Shown here: positions 55,425 through 64,000 of the stretch, piece after piece | Numbering within the stretch: the stretch's first letter is position 1 | Layout of the letters: every line of letters begins with the position of its first letter | NCBI GenBank assembly: GCA_003260075.1 | Contig: QLIY01000096.1 | Location: 1 to 64,000, forward strand | Origin: Phallusia mammillata | Lineage: Eukaryota; Chordata; Ascidiacea; Phlebobranchia; Ascidiidae | Direction of reading: 5' to 3' | DNA: 64,000 bases | The notes under the pieces: model-generated | The model's database searches: none | Told to the model about the DNA's origin: nothing | Seen by the model: the letters and a program-made list of their open reading frames with translations, nothing else | Program-made: the position numbers and the translations under genes

Positions 55425-57312
55425 ATGCAACATATGTCCGGGCATCACCATATGGGGGCAATGGAGCCGGCAACAACCCCAGATATAAGCATGTCAGCTG
55501 GGTCCATGGACAGTATGGATTCTAATTCCACCATGGAAAACGGTATGACGTCATCAATGATGACGATGGTGATGACCATGACGTTTAACAACAAACTGCC
55601 GTTTCATCTGCTCTTTGAAGCGACTGAAATAAAATCTCGCTCAGGTAGTTTTTTCTTTTTATTTGTGTTGTCTGTAGTTTAGTAACAATGGAAGTTTATA
55701 ACAGTAAACCTCGGTTGAACCGGATTCGAATAATCCAGATCTTCGCCTAATCCGTACATTTTTTTGGATCGAAACGAGACAGAATTATACGAGGTTTACT
55801 GTACTTCTACTTCTAAATAAACATTAAAGCGTTTATCATTTTGCATGTAGGACCTTTAGGATTCTGATTTTTTTTTTTGGTTTGTAAGGATAGTGTCTAA
55901 TTCAAACCTCTTGCCGTTTACGTATTTAAATAAATTCGCCATGAAACAAAAGTATTATTGTACGGTCTTGGTGTTAAGTAATCAATTGTTTTAATGTGCG
56001 GTGTTACGGTACCATTGTCGGTTCTTTGCTAAACATAGCACTTTTTAGATCTGTTCATGGGATGTCTTTTGGTGTTTTTTCTCGGCATTGCCTATGAATA
56101 CGTGAAGTTTATGCGTCTTCGTATTCTTGATTCGTCTTGTTGTGCCTTCAGTTGCTGCAAATGCTCGATCAAAAAACAAAACACCGGAGAAAAGTGTGTT
56201 ACCAAGGTAAAATGTTCGACACTATACTACTAAACCTATTGACACATAAGTTTAATGGTGAAAATAACGACCCAAATAGACTTAAAAAGCGACATGCTTT
56301 ATTGTTCAAACGCTTCGGCAGATGCTTACGCCATCATCACTAATATGAAGGCCACATCAGTGGCATGTTAAACAATTTATTATATAGGTTTGATTTCGTG
56401 ATTAATGCTAATTATAAAGTGCTATGCTTTACAATCAAATGCTAAGTTAAATGACTTTCTGTAAATTGCGTATCGTCGTTTTTTAAGTTTGTAATTTTAA
56501 TCGCACTCTATTCCAAAACGTTTTATAGCCGCAGTATTGGTAGTCAAACTTAAAGAAAAACTTTTTTCACAGTTAAAAAGTCAAACCCCAAAATGCTGCA
56601 GCTCTGGTGACGTCAGCGAAACTTACGTCACGAGTGTCGATATAAGCGACGATGACGAAATCGAAAGCATTGTCAAGTGAGACAATTAAACTTCTGTAGC
56701 TAATTTTGCCACAAAAGTCACACAATATTTTCATGTTCAATAGATTGATGTAAAACATATATTTATTGTGCCTTTGACCAGCCTGGGGCGATAATGTTAT
56801 TCATAGTAAAAGTGGTCATTAAAACGGGTACACATTATACAGTGGTGGTATTGAATTTTTTTGTCTGCCGGTTCTATCACAAAAGTCATATTTTTTCAGT
56901 CGGTTCTGTTACAAAAAGTCCATTGGCAGTAACCAGTAATGCTAACCGGTTCGCTGATCTCATAAAATGTCGCGAGACGGTTCTATAGAACTGGTGCGAA
57001 CCGGATGAATCCCACCACTGACATTATATATGAAATAAATTCTACTTTATTTTCATAACCATCACCCTTCAATTTAGTGAAAACACACGTCGTGGTCTTC
57101 CATTTCATTTCATCGACACCGCTCTCCACGGAGTTCAACTTATCTTCTCCTACGTTATAATGCTTGCTGTGATGACCTACAACGTGTGGATCGTTTTCAG
57201 CATTGTGATTGGCTGCATCTTTGGGTACTTCGTCTGCAATTGGCCGAAAGGAAAACGCCGAAAGAATTCAAAACGAATGAAAATGCTGGTACAAAACACT
57301 GATTGTCACTGA
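55425..57312 (+). CDS. SLC31A1: CTR/SLC31-family copper transporter, 238 residues, four exons
   Basis: Exons are 55425-55644, 56049-56206, 56573-56676 and 57078-57312 (stop TGA at 57310-57312); all phases fit. CTR proteins are plasma-membrane or vesicular trimers that take up Cu(I). The N-terminus is rich in Met and His (MQHMSGHHHMGAM, then SMMTMVMTMTF), the usual copper-gathering region. The first membrane segment is LFMGCLLVFFLGIAYEYVKF. The second contains the selectivity motif MxxxM (YVIMLAVMTYN) after LHGVQLIFSY, and the third GxxxG (IGCIFGYF). The C-terminus ends TDCH, recalling the HCH end of CTR1. The loop between segments 1 and 2 has an unusual Cys cluster (CCAFSCCKC) and an acidic stretch (DISDDDEIES). 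CTR1 versus CTR2 is not settled. An acceptor AG lies about 40 nt before the ATG (55383), a possible trans-splice site. Confidence 0.92.
55702..55801. mobile_element. Small pogo/Tc1-like MITE (100 bp) in transporter intron 1
   Basis: Second occurrence of the element at 52523-52622, through the assembly duplication, with the same CAGTAAACCTCG ends. Confidence 0.7.
56253..56361 (+). repeat. Dispersed repeat, copy 2 (transporter intron 2)
   Basis: Partner of 435-530. It has the fuller sequence, including about 20 internal bases missing in the first copy. It starts 47 nt after the exon 2 donor. Confidence 0.75.
56840..57020. mobile_element. hAT MITE (181 bp)
   Basis: Ends CAGTGGTGGTATTGAAT and GATGAATCCCACCACTG are inverted, with CCGGTTC/GAACCGG further in. 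The 8-bp flank ACATTATA is perfect at 56832-56839 and 57021-57028. It lies in copper transporter intron 3, ending 57 nt before exon 4. Confidence 0.9.
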
Positions 57313-57424
57313 TCACGATTTGACATTGTTTCTTTTTCACTTTTTACACGCTTGTTTTTGTGTCTGAGTGTTTCTTAACCTGTGTGCATCATTGTGCAAG
57401 TAAGAACCACGGTTTTAAATGCAT

Positions 57425-57430
57425 ATTAAA
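57425..57430 (+). promoter_or_regulatory. Possible polyadenylation signal of the copper transporter
   Basis: ATTAAA, 113 nt after the stop codon. No AATAAA is nearer on this strand. Confidence 0.35.
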
Positions 57431-57533
57431 CTATAATGTTACAATTTAATAGGGATATTACTTTACAACACATAGTTAAGATGCTTGCAAGTACGATCAA
57501 ATGCAAAGTCGTATATTATAACATACGCAACAT

Positions 57534-57602
57534 TAGCATATAGGCACCAAAAGAAACTTAAATATTTTTTAGCATAAGCACCAAAAGAAACGTAAGCAAA
57601 AA
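57534..57602 (+). repeat. Short tandem duplication
   Basis: AGCATA..GGCACCAAAAGAAAC occurs twice about 40 bp apart, a minor local duplication. Confidence 0.6.
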
Positions 57603-57791
57603 CAAACACAGAATGCAGTGGAATTAACCTCTCACTGTACATAGTGTAGAAATATTCGATATGTATACTTTGTCAATAATATTTTTTTGTTTTTGTTATT
57701 GATATATGTCAGATGGTGTTTAATTCTACACAAACGAATAATGTTCGCTTTATTCTTGTTTTCGCATTTAAACTCCCATCATGCGTACATT

Positions 57792-58035
57792 TTACAGTAA
57801 AATCAGATATTTATTTAAGCTTATTCTGTTTTCTGACAATTGATTAAAATCGCTTGTATTGTAGTTAACACCAAAAATGTTAAATGCTGTTCCCGTCCAG
57901 CTAGTGCACGGAATAAGGTTTTGATTTCCTGTACTTAGCATATGAGTCACGAAAATAGAATCGTCATTGAATATTGTGCACCTTTTGCCCGGTACGTCAT
58001 AAACTTTTAGCCGCAAGCGGTTCTCCGAAATAAAA
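57792..58035 (-). CDS. Candidate last exon of an unidentified minus-strand gene
   Basis: On the minus strand, the acceptor-like CTTTTGCTAG precedes an open frame of about 80 codons that reads ENRLRLKVYDVPGKRCTIFN, later TSWTGTAFNIFGVNY and ends YLILL with TAA at 57792-57794. AATAAA occurs on the same strand at 57749-57754, about 40 nt after the stop. The residue composition looks protein-like, but I recognise no family and found no upstream exons. The frame has no ATG near its start, so it would have to be a spliced terminal exon. It may be chance. Confidence 0.25.
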
Positions 58036-59016
58036 TTGTGCTAGCAAAAGATTTGTTTTTGAGCTAAAAATAGATTTTTTACTCAGAAAATTCCGTGTTG
58101 CATGGCTATTGACTTCCGATGTTACACATACCTCCAGGCGCGTGTTATTGCAAAACACATTTTTTACGGTTTTTATTTTTCAACAAAACTTATACGAGAC
58201 AAAAGTCCTACTACTTTTTTGTGTCTAGTAATGTTTATGGACGGGAACTATTAAGGTTGCGATTGGGCTTTGGTATTTACAATACGTCTAGGACTAATTT
58301 GACCTTTTTAATTCCTGAAACGTTACTATGTCAATATTTACCCTATGTCGTGCAGTAAGCGCTGTGTCTTGTGTGGTAGTTTCGCTTCGCTTTGATTCAA
58401 CCCAGATTTTTAAGTTTTGTTTGATATCGCCGACTTAAACAAGTTACAACAAAAATATTGTCATCTTTAATGGTCAATTATAACGGCAATTTACAAACCA
58501 ACGCAAATATTTCGCAAAAAAACCCTATAACCAAACGAATATTGAGTTTAATTGTATCAACTGACATCATGAAAATTAGGCAATAGCCACTTTTGCACCT
58601 GCACACTTAAATATATTGTATTTCCGATTCAACCAAACCCATCATCACCTAAACCCAGCAATTACGCTAAACCACTCATTTAGTTCCCAAGATCACTTGC
58701 GTACGGCAGAAATTTACTCATCTACGTCGTACAAGACCAACTTAGCCGTGACATCCTGTCCAACCTTGTCTAATGAACATATTGACGATTAGAAATAACA
58801 TTTCCAAGTATATTGCGTCAAAGGAGATGGTTTCCGATTCGTAATCACGTTTTAAGCTTTGTTATACATAGTGACGCCTTTCTCACCTAAAGCTATTTTT
58901 GCGTAGCCTACTTGAAAATGTAACATTTTAATCACAAACACACGAAGCTGTATTAAGACAATGTTTTTTGCTCTTGAGAATATTTATTTTTTACTTTCCT
59001 ATACCTTAACCTAAAC

Positions 59017-59597
59017 CAGTGGTTCTCAAACTTTTTTAACCGCGACCCAAATCTGAGTTTTATGAACATCTCACGACCCAAGTCTCAAACATCAAAAAAT
59101 GTATACTTTTTCCGATATGCATGAAATAGAAAAAGATACAGACAACCAGTAGTACACAGTACAATGAAACAATGATTTATTACAAACAAATGATAATTTA
59201 TTTAAAGTGATTGATGAAACTGAACTTTTGTCATCATAAATGCACGGCTCTATTTTTTATTCGGGAGACCACTTGATACTTTACATTCAGTGAAAGGTCT
59301 GTGATTCGACTTTTAACTGTGCTGTTTGATAACGAGACGGACTGCAATTACGAGGCCACGTCGTCGCCGCATAGGAGTCTGTCCATGTCAATGGCTGCAG
59401 GCTTAACAAGCTCGATACGTTCCACAACACCGCATAACATAGCACACATTGTGGCACCATGATAATTGATAGAAGTGAATCCCAAATGTAAAAATTTTCG
59501 TTTGCGTTTTCTTAACGCTGTAATAGTTCGTTTGGGCACAATTGTATCATCATAGCGCGACCCATTTTTTTACCCTGCGCGACCCATGTTTGGGTCG

Positions 59598-59675
<78 letters not shown>
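59017..59675. mobile_element. hAT element, right end replaced by a 77-nt poly-G
   Basis: The left end CAGTGGTTCTCAAAC at 59017 follows the octamer ACCTAAAC and is succeeded by CCGCGACCC. Near the right side are CGCGACCCA repeats and GGGTCGCG, then G from 59599 to 59675, after which the sequence is unrelated. No right inverted end or matching flank was found. Confidence 0.7.
59599..59675. repeat. Poly-G homopolymer, 77 nt
   Basis: Uninterrupted run of G starting directly after GGGTCGC inside a hAT element. The plus-strand frame through it is poly-glycine and has no biological support. Confidence 0.9.
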
Positions 59676-59677
<2 letters not shown>

Positions 59678-60035
59678 ATGATATAACTGAGATTAAATTT
59701 GCAATTTATAAAATAAAGGCTTTTTTTCAGTTAATATCCGTAATTTTGTGTAAGACAATGCCTTTTATACACAGAGTGTGGATATTTAATCTTTTTAAAT
59801 GCATGTCAAGGCATGTCAGAGTTACAAGCGGGCCCGAAAATCGAACCCAAAAGTATAAGCCAGAAACCCTGCCCGGACCAGAATCGTTTTAAAAAATGAT
59901 GGTAATTACTATGTGGCATTGCATAAGCTGTCAGCCAAAATATGTTGTAACGTAAGTAATAATCTACATACATCGATGTTTCATTTGCATACAACTTAAA
60001 CTTTTCTATACAACACAATTTAGCTTTATCTAAAC

Positions 60036-60280
60036 CATGGGTTCTTAACCTGGGGTGCACGCACCCCTAAGGGGTGCGAGAACTGTTCCTAGGGGGTGCG
60101 GGGATGCTGAATGATTAAGGTTGGTTAGGTCTATTCTATTTAAGCAATTACAGAAGGGGGAGCGAAAATTGGTTAGTGATTTGAAAGGGGGTNAAATTGG
60201 TTAGTGATTTAAAAGGGGGTGCGAAAATTGGTTGGTGATTTGAAAGGGGTGCAGCAAGGAAAAAAGGTTAAGAACCACTG
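60036..60280. mobile_element. hAT MITE (245 bp) with internal minisatellite
   Basis: The left end CATGGGTTCTTAACC and right end GGTTAAGAACCACTG are inverted. The 8-bp duplication ATCTAAAC is perfect at 60028-60035 and 60281-60288. Inside, a unit of about 37 bp (AAATTGGTTAGTGATTTGAA with GGGGGTGCG) is repeated about three times, and one base is N at 60193. Confidence 0.92.
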
Positions 60281-61879
60281 ATCTAAACCGATGTTGGCTT
60301 ATCTAAACACATATTTGTTGTCGAATACACATGTTAGAATAGTCATTGTAAACAACTTTGACTTGTAGGCCAAACCAGGCTTGTTTCAAAAACAACCCCC
60401 GTTGGGATCTTAGTCAACAAATGAAACACATTAAACTTTAAACTGCTTTGCAAAGATCCGAACAATCCACGCATGTTGTAAATTGTTTTAAAAGAGAAAA
60501 ATAGTGGTGAGAGCGGTGCTTTAAACATACACGCCGTCCCAAGTATATGGCTTTCGCATTAAAAGGGCCCCCAATAAATGCCGCTTTTACTATGCGCTAT
60601 TAACTCACTCGACACTCGAAAATCGTGTTCACAGCAACAGTTCAAGGAAATTCAAATAGTAAAGCCGTTGTTTTCCTAATGTAGCCTACGTGGAAAAATA
60701 TAAGTGGTAACTAGGAACGAATGCTAAAACATGTTTTGGCATTCATAAGCAAGCATAAAACTTTAAGCTACATAAACCAAACTTTAAATGTGCATTAACA
60801 TTAAACGATTTTGTGTGTTTGTTTTTGCTTTTACGAAATATTCTTTAAAAGGCTCATAAGCCTAAATACTTTTCCTTTGAGGAGCCGAATTCCAAAGCCT
60901 TTATAGACCGCAGGGACCCCTGCCAGCAATCACTTGTGTTTTTCATCTGCACAGGAATGTTTTATAAAGCGCATCGCAACAGGCCACATAGTTCCAAGTC
61001 GTTTGCACCTGTTATCGTTTTGGCATTCCCCTAATACACAAAGAGGCCAACTTAGGAAATCAGTAGGAGCGCTGCGCCACAAAGGTTTAATACACGTCCT
61101 GGTGCGCACCACGTTGTACCGTGACACCGTGACAAATATTAACCAATTTCAAGCATTGGAAAATCATCCTTTTCTCCTTTCCAACTCACCAGCGTCAAAG
61201 TAAACTCCAGTTAATTTTGTTTGCCACGTTTAACTTAAGTATGAATCACATCCCCGTCTTTTAGGTTTGTATTTTTATCGTTTTTAATTGGTGTGGAGTA
61301 AATTATATTTTTGACCAGTTTCTGAATATGCTGCCTAAGGAAACTATACGGTTTGGGGTGAAATTAACCTTATGCAATTGTATTGCATACAGCAAAGATA
61401 GACATCACATTATTTTTGGCTTTGCTATCTATTTTATTACACAACTCTTCAATTTACATATCGCAAACGTACTGTTCGTAAAATAAATGTGAAATGGCGG
61501 CTAAAAGGTTCCCCATAAAACGGTGCTGATAGTGTTTTGAACACCAACACACAAAAAGCATAAATTAGACTTTTAGCCAATAAATCGATAGCGACGCAAA
61601 AAAACATACAAGTACATTTAAAATGAAACGACTCGCATAAACATAATATGTGTATACAATTAATGTGCAGACAGCAATAAAAAAACGTTTTACGCAACAA
61701 AATACGCGAACTTAAATGAAATGAAACACTCAAGGTAACATAAACGCGACAAAACAGTTGAACTAACACATGAGGCATATAACACACACAAGACTGATAT
61801 CAAAAAAGATAATACTGTTTTTGTCTATCATCTATTACAATCTGTTGGCGCAAATGAAAGAGTAGCAAACTGTTTAGTG

Positions 61880-61960
61880 GTCTAAGAATTCGAGGTGGGA
61901 TTCGAACCCATAACTTTGCGGTTGCGCAGCCCCGCTATCTTCTGATTTCGATATCTAAGA
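61880..61960 (-). repeat. tRNA-like SINE fragment
   Basis: The minus strand reads TATGGGTTCGAATCCCACC, a good T-arm/B-box, preceded by GCGGGGCTGCGCAACCGC. A full cloverleaf is not convincing, so a tRNA-derived repeat is favoured over a tRNA gene. Confidence 0.5.
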
Positions 61961-62314
61961 AAAACGCTGTTTGCAATATCTACTCCTATCGTAGACATTT
62001 TTGCTGGTGTTTTTTTTACAATTTTTGAAAGATGTATATTCAGACATACTCAAGACGCAACAATGGTTTTACGCGGCCATGCTTAATTGCTGCAAATATT
62101 TTGCTCTTTTGACAATGGTAAATACATTTCGCAGCAAAATCCTTAATAGGCGTTGATGTACATAAGATTGTGTATAAAATGCAATACAGGATTGGATGTA
62201 CAAAAAAAACATCGAACTATTGGGTAAAGCTGGGCAAGTGTGAACAAGTCTGTTTTTGTTAAAATCAAGCCCTTGTGCGCCTATAAACAAAACTATCAAC
62301 AAATTGCGCAATAT

Positions 62315-62650
62315 TTAAACTTGCTTCACTTTCTTAAAAATCATTCCACGTTCATCGTGAACGCTCTCTCCCGCTACAAGTGTCCAACCCGTTTCTTCAA
62401 ATCGCTCCAGTAACATGAGCATCACGATTGACTTTTCAGCTACATTTACTGGCAGCTTGCCACTTCTGCAAGCCAACGACAAGCGCCTCTCGCCTGTCAT
62501 GCTAGCCGTTGTTCCATCGCAGAACTGATGGAAAATTTCGTTTATGATCTTCTTAATGCCATCGTCTATTCCTGGCTCGCACGTGACTATGTAATGGGTA
62601 ATTTCCAAGGCAAATTGCGATTTCTTGCAAAAAACGTGAAGGAACGGCAT
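62315..62650 (-). CDS. Hypothetical intronless protein, 111 residues
   Basis: An ATG-started minus-strand frame (start 62650, stop TAA ending at 62315) that looks like a compact soluble protein: MPFLHVFCKKSQFALEITHY at the start, a helix-like middle (GIDDGIKKIINEIFHQFCDG), then MTGERRLSLACRSGKLPVN, AEKSIVMLMLLERFEETGWT and SVHDERGMIFKKVKQV at the end. No signal peptide or membrane segment is obvious. The amino acid balance is unlike the AT-driven chance frames around it. A TATA-like stretch lies about 85-95 nt upstream (minus-strand TATTTATA near 62734-62741). I know no family for it. It could also be the last exon of a longer gene, although an in-frame ATG is present. Confidence 0.5.
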   Translation of the reverse strand: MPFLHVFCKKSQFALEITHYIVTCEPGIDDGIKKIINEIFHQFCDGTTASMTGERRLSLACRSGKLPVNVAEKSIVMLMLLERFEETGWTLVAGESVHDERGMIFKKVKQV

Positions 62651-64000
62651 GTTCGTTGGCTATGCTGTTTCAACGCAGTTTTAATACTTATAAAGTTGAT
62701 GACTTAACCCTGCAAAAGCAACCTGTCTATATGTATAAATAGGTTTTGGTTGAGCTTCCTTCGATCTTTCTTAAACAAAGCGTACTTTTTTCATGCCAAA
62801 TCATACTTAAACATAGCCTACTTAATTCACAAATGAAAGTAGCTATAAAGCTTAAGGTCTGATTTGGCCTGTCGAGTACATTCAAGAGTGTGGCAACAAC
62901 TGACTTTAAGGACCTCGATTGTCATAAAGTTATCGTTCTTAACCTTTTTTTCAATGTAAGTTTCTTTTTGGACAAACTTTTTGTACAATTCATCACAATA
63001 TAATGCCCTTACAGTGTTATCAACTTGTCAGCATTTACAAAATTAAGCTAAGAACAATTATATTAATAGTAAGGTGATCTAAGCATTCACACATAATTGC
63101 AAATGGATGCCTTAATTTTTTTCTGAGAAGGATATTTAAATTGTTCTAAATCCCTTCTTGCGACTCCTCACTTTGTATTTACGTGTGTCACCTCACTTTG
63201 TATTTACGTGTGTCTTGCGCCTAGAACATTGTTAAAAAATCAAGCCATATGTACATAAAAACGGATTTATTATACAGACACAAACCTATTTGACCCTTAT
63301 GTTCAATGTCATCGAAAACAGAACAAACATTGCCATCTGTCAAATGTGGCGGCGCGCGTGAAAACTGCTGTGTTTGCATATTATGCGTAATATCGAGTCT
63401 CCATCCTTTTTACAAGCAAATGTTCGCATCAACAGGCATACATCCTAACTATAAACAACACGAGTTGATGTTGTCGTACTACCCATCATAACCACTTATG
63501 CTCTTCCTGTTATCTCACTAAAACGTATAACTTATATTATTGTTTAGCTTAGAGAGACGCGTTGCGAAATCAAAGTTGCACAGATGAAACAGAACATATT
63601 ATTTTGGAAACTAAATCATTTTACAGTCTGTGTGAAAGCCAACTTCCTCTTTTATTACTTTTTTAAATAATTTATGTCCTGTTTTTCAAAAGTAGGTTTG
63701 GATGTCACAGGAAACTCGCAAATTATGTGCTTAGAACCGTTTTAAATTTCAACGCTTTACTGAAACATCATCTCCTGGTTAGGAAAGTATAAAATACTAT
63801 ATTTTTAAACATTGTTTACTTCCACATATTTCACACAAGATGTTTCAAATGCGCCATCATTCTACAGTAAAATGTTTTATCTTTTCACGCGAAGGTGTTT
63901 CCTATTAAGCCTACTGTTTACCTTTCATGCAAATAAGTTAGGCCTACACATAGGCTAACTAAATAATTGAACAGCGAATAAAGCCTGGTGTTGTTATAGT
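62651..64000. other. Non-coding end of window
   Basis: No supported coding sequence. It contains the presumed promoter side of the minus-strand 111-residue gene and a short tandem duplication at 63167-63214. Confidence 0.5.
63167..63214 (+). repeat. Tandem duplication, 25-bp unit
   Basis: CCTCACTTTGTATTTACGTG with GTGT(CA) occurs twice in succession. Confidence 0.8.

Larger units (their letters stand above)
52653..55830. repeat. Second copy of the ~2.95-kb assembly duplication
   Basis: Near-identical to 49696-52651, with scattered substitutions, a 3-bp deletion and a 226-bp internal restart at 54645. After 55830 the sequence becomes unique and carries the rest of the copper transporter gene. 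Confidence 0.92.
57313..62314. other. Largely non-coding interval downstream of the copper transporter
   Basis: Apart from the candidate minus-strand exon, the two hAT elements and the SINE piece listed separately, I see no supported gene. The frames at 60934-61203 (+) and 61449-61787 (-) have Cys/His/Phe-rich, AT-driven composition and no splice or homology support. Confidence 0.55.

Noticed and set aside
45298..55830. True tandem gene duplication of the small membrane gene and the copper transporter exon 1
   Set aside because: Each repeat starts exactly at a lone N and breaks off at a contig end, with only allele-level differences.
45388..57312. Operon linking the small membrane gene and the copper transporter
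   Set aside because: They are several kilobases apart even after removing duplicated sequence, whereas ascidian operon genes are closely spaced.
59542..59892. Plus-strand 116-codon frame with a poly-glycine run
   Set aside because: Created by the 77-nt poly-G tract; no start context or splice support.
60934..61203. Plus-strand 89-codon frame
   Set aside because: No recognisable motif or transcript signals; consistent with chance.
61449..61787. Minus-strand 112-codon frame
   Set aside because: Dominated by Cys, Phe, His and Leu from AT-rich DNA; no homology or regulatory support.
61880..61960. Functional tRNA gene on the minus strand
   Set aside because: The T-arm is good, but a full cloverleaf with acceptor pairing could not be drawn.

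Overview
The window is animal nuclear DNA, AT-rich, with long genes split into short exons (about 60-260 nt) by GT-AG introns of roughly 60-1,250 nt. Gene content, intron size, many short hAT-type elements and what look like SL-type acceptors just upstream of start codons suggest an ascidian tunicate (Ciona-like). That species call is inference; the animal call is firm.

Positions 1-43598 hold the 3' part of one very large plus-strand gene, an outer-arm axonemal dynein heavy chain of the DNAH5/DNAH8 class. I could join 79 exons with every phase matching. They encode about 4,230 residues and run from the middle of the N-terminal tail through linker, AAA1-AAA4 (four P-loops visible), coiled-coil stalk with microtubule-binding domain, AAA5, AAA6 and the C-terminal domain to a stop at 43596-43598. 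The first roughly 400 residues lie outside the window. Introns carry hAT elements, tRNA-like SINE pieces, a foldback element and a 95-nt poly-G run.

About 43.6-45.3 kb is gene-free. Then comes a small two-exon gene for a 97-residue single-pass membrane protein I do not recognise (45388-45743). It is followed by a four-exon CTR/SLC31-type copper transporter gene (start 55425, stop 57310-57312). Both lie in a part where the assembly repeats itself. Three single-N gaps (46911, 52652, 54645) each join sequence to a near-identical copy of what has just been read (1,613, about 2,957 and 225 bp). These are best read as overlapping or allelic contig ends that were not merged, so the second small gene and the first CTR exon 1 are probably not real extra copies.

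From 57.3 kb to the end the DNA is mostly non-coding: two further hAT elements (one with a 77-nt poly-G run), a possible minus-strand last exon near 57.8-58.0 kb, and one plausible intronless minus-strand gene of 111 codons (62315-62650).

I did not find a clearly new biological system. The most useful signals are a hAT element whose target-site duplication is the dynein gene's own 5' splice site, a set of hAT target duplications sharing a central TA, two GC-AG introns, two long poly-G tracts beside the same hAT motif, and a cysteine-rich loop in the copper transporter.
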